Source of the DNA: Luidia sarsii
Lineage: Eukaryota > Echinodermata > Asteroidea > Paxillosida > Luidiidae
Direction: 5' to 3'
Length of the DNA stretch: 64,000 nt
Assembly: GCA_949987565.1 (NCBI GenBank)
Contig: OX465101.1
Span: 26,486,911-26,550,910, forward strand
Below the pieces are notes generated by a model. It was not told the DNA's origin, ran no database searches, and saw only the letters and a list, made by a program, of their open reading frames with translations. The stretch's first letter is position 1. Each line of letters begins with the position of its first letter. Below, in pieces: positions 63,402 through 64,000 of this stretch. The translations under genes and the position numbers were made by a program.

Positions 63402-63465
63402 CAGAGACAGACAGAGACAGAGAGAGACGGAGAGAGACAGAGAGAGAGAGAGAGAAGAAAGCTCA
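63245..63465. repeat. GA-rich microsatellite
   Basis: About 220 bp of AGAGAG, GGGAGA and GAGACA units. Purine on the + strand here, the opposite polarity to the EML intron arrays, and not next to any visible exon. Confidence 0.95.
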
Positions 63466-64000
63466 GCGCTTGATGAGATGAGGGCATACCTAGGTGCACC
63501 CAATGTGCACTGCAGTGTGTTAGTTACCGCAGATGCATCCGTACCTGCCTCATGTACGTGTACAGGTGCTCCTATACTGTATGTGCACTACATATATTTG
63601 CAGTACCTGTATCTTGGATACTGCAGTCTGGACATATGTATTGCAACGCTCTGTACAGTATGTGCATATTAATTAATGCTTCATAGTACCTGCTACAAGC
63701 ATGGATACATGGAGCTACATGTACTGTATGTGCAAACATGCATGCACAATGCAAGGTACACCATTGCACACATGCTTAGTGCACATGGGTGTACATGTAC
63801 CGGGTACATGTGTATGTCACATGTGATGGGACATTGTCAGCATGCAATTTAGCCCCAAGGTGATTGGCTCGTCTCCTTTCCTCGCTTGCAAATTTCAGGA
63901 GTAACGCGATAGGATCGAAGTGCGATGTGATCTACAGCACATTTAGATACATGCACTATGGCTTGAATATATTCATGAATGGTTAAAGACTACATGTATG

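Larger units (their letters stand above)
60750..64000 (+). other. Spastin intron 2, open to the right edge
   Basis: No MIT continuation or AAA exon is visible, so this intron is at least 3.2 kb. It contains a non-LTR remnant (61575-61800), a C/A tract near 61930, text rich in TACATGTAC (62300-62930 and 63480-64000) and a GA microsatellite. Confidence 0.55.

Overview
This is eukaryotic, almost certainly animal, genomic DNA. Coding sequence is broken into short GC-rich exons with GT-AG introns inside AT-rich DNA full of SINEs, MITEs, foldback elements and microsatellites. The gene set (a three-unit EMAP-like protein, spastin, a Rel/NF-kB relative, ZU5/UPA/death domains, a PKA-RII-type docking protein) and the repeat style suggest an invertebrate deuterostome. 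An echinoderm is my first guess and a hemichordate or cephalochordate is possible; I cannot name the species.

Layout. (1) 1-24.7 kb, + strand: 3' two-thirds of an EML5/EML6-type microtubule-associated protein. Twenty-one exons are visible, from the middle of the second EMAP unit to the stop at 24272. A 200-N assembly gap in a 4-kb pyrimidine satellite hides the penultimate exon(s). (2) 28.25-29.95 kb, - strand: a complete small two-exon gene (163 aa) ending in an RII-alpha/TEX55-type dimerization-docking domain, tail-to-tail with the EML gene. (3) 30-40.8 kb: gene-poor DNA with several families of inverted-repeat transposons, some nested. (4) 40.84-56.54 kb, + strand: a 13-exon gene for a protein of about 1200 aa with the order Rel homology domain, low-complexity linker, ZU5, UPA, death domain. 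(5) 58.62 kb to beyond the right edge, + strand: first two exons of spastin (membrane hairpin and start of the MIT domain).

The most interesting object is gene 4. Class I NF-kB proteins (p105/p100) are RHD-ankyrin-death domain. Here the ankyrin array is absent and a UNC5/PIDD-type ZU5-UPA-death module stands in its place. The RHD keeps its fold and dimerization half, but the DNA-recognition loop that reads RFRYxCEG in NF-kB proteins is replaced by unrelated residues, and the basic cluster at the usual NLS position is gone. At the ZU5/UPA boundary there is a His-Phe-Thr triplet where PIDD and NLRP1 carry the autoproteolytic His-Phe-Ser. This suggests a cytoplasmic Rel-like signalling regulator, perhaps self-cleaving, rather than a conventional transcription factor. 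That function is inference; the exons, reading phases and domain order are read directly from the sequence.

Other structural themes: long pyrimidine-rich arrays on the sense strand sit just before five 3' splice sites; 12-bp minisatellites containing GGTAAC follow two consecutive 5' splice sites; a 1-kb TA-flanked element is present three times, once inside a foldback element and once eight bases after a splice donor; several palindromic MITEs are present, one a perfect 126-bp palindrome.
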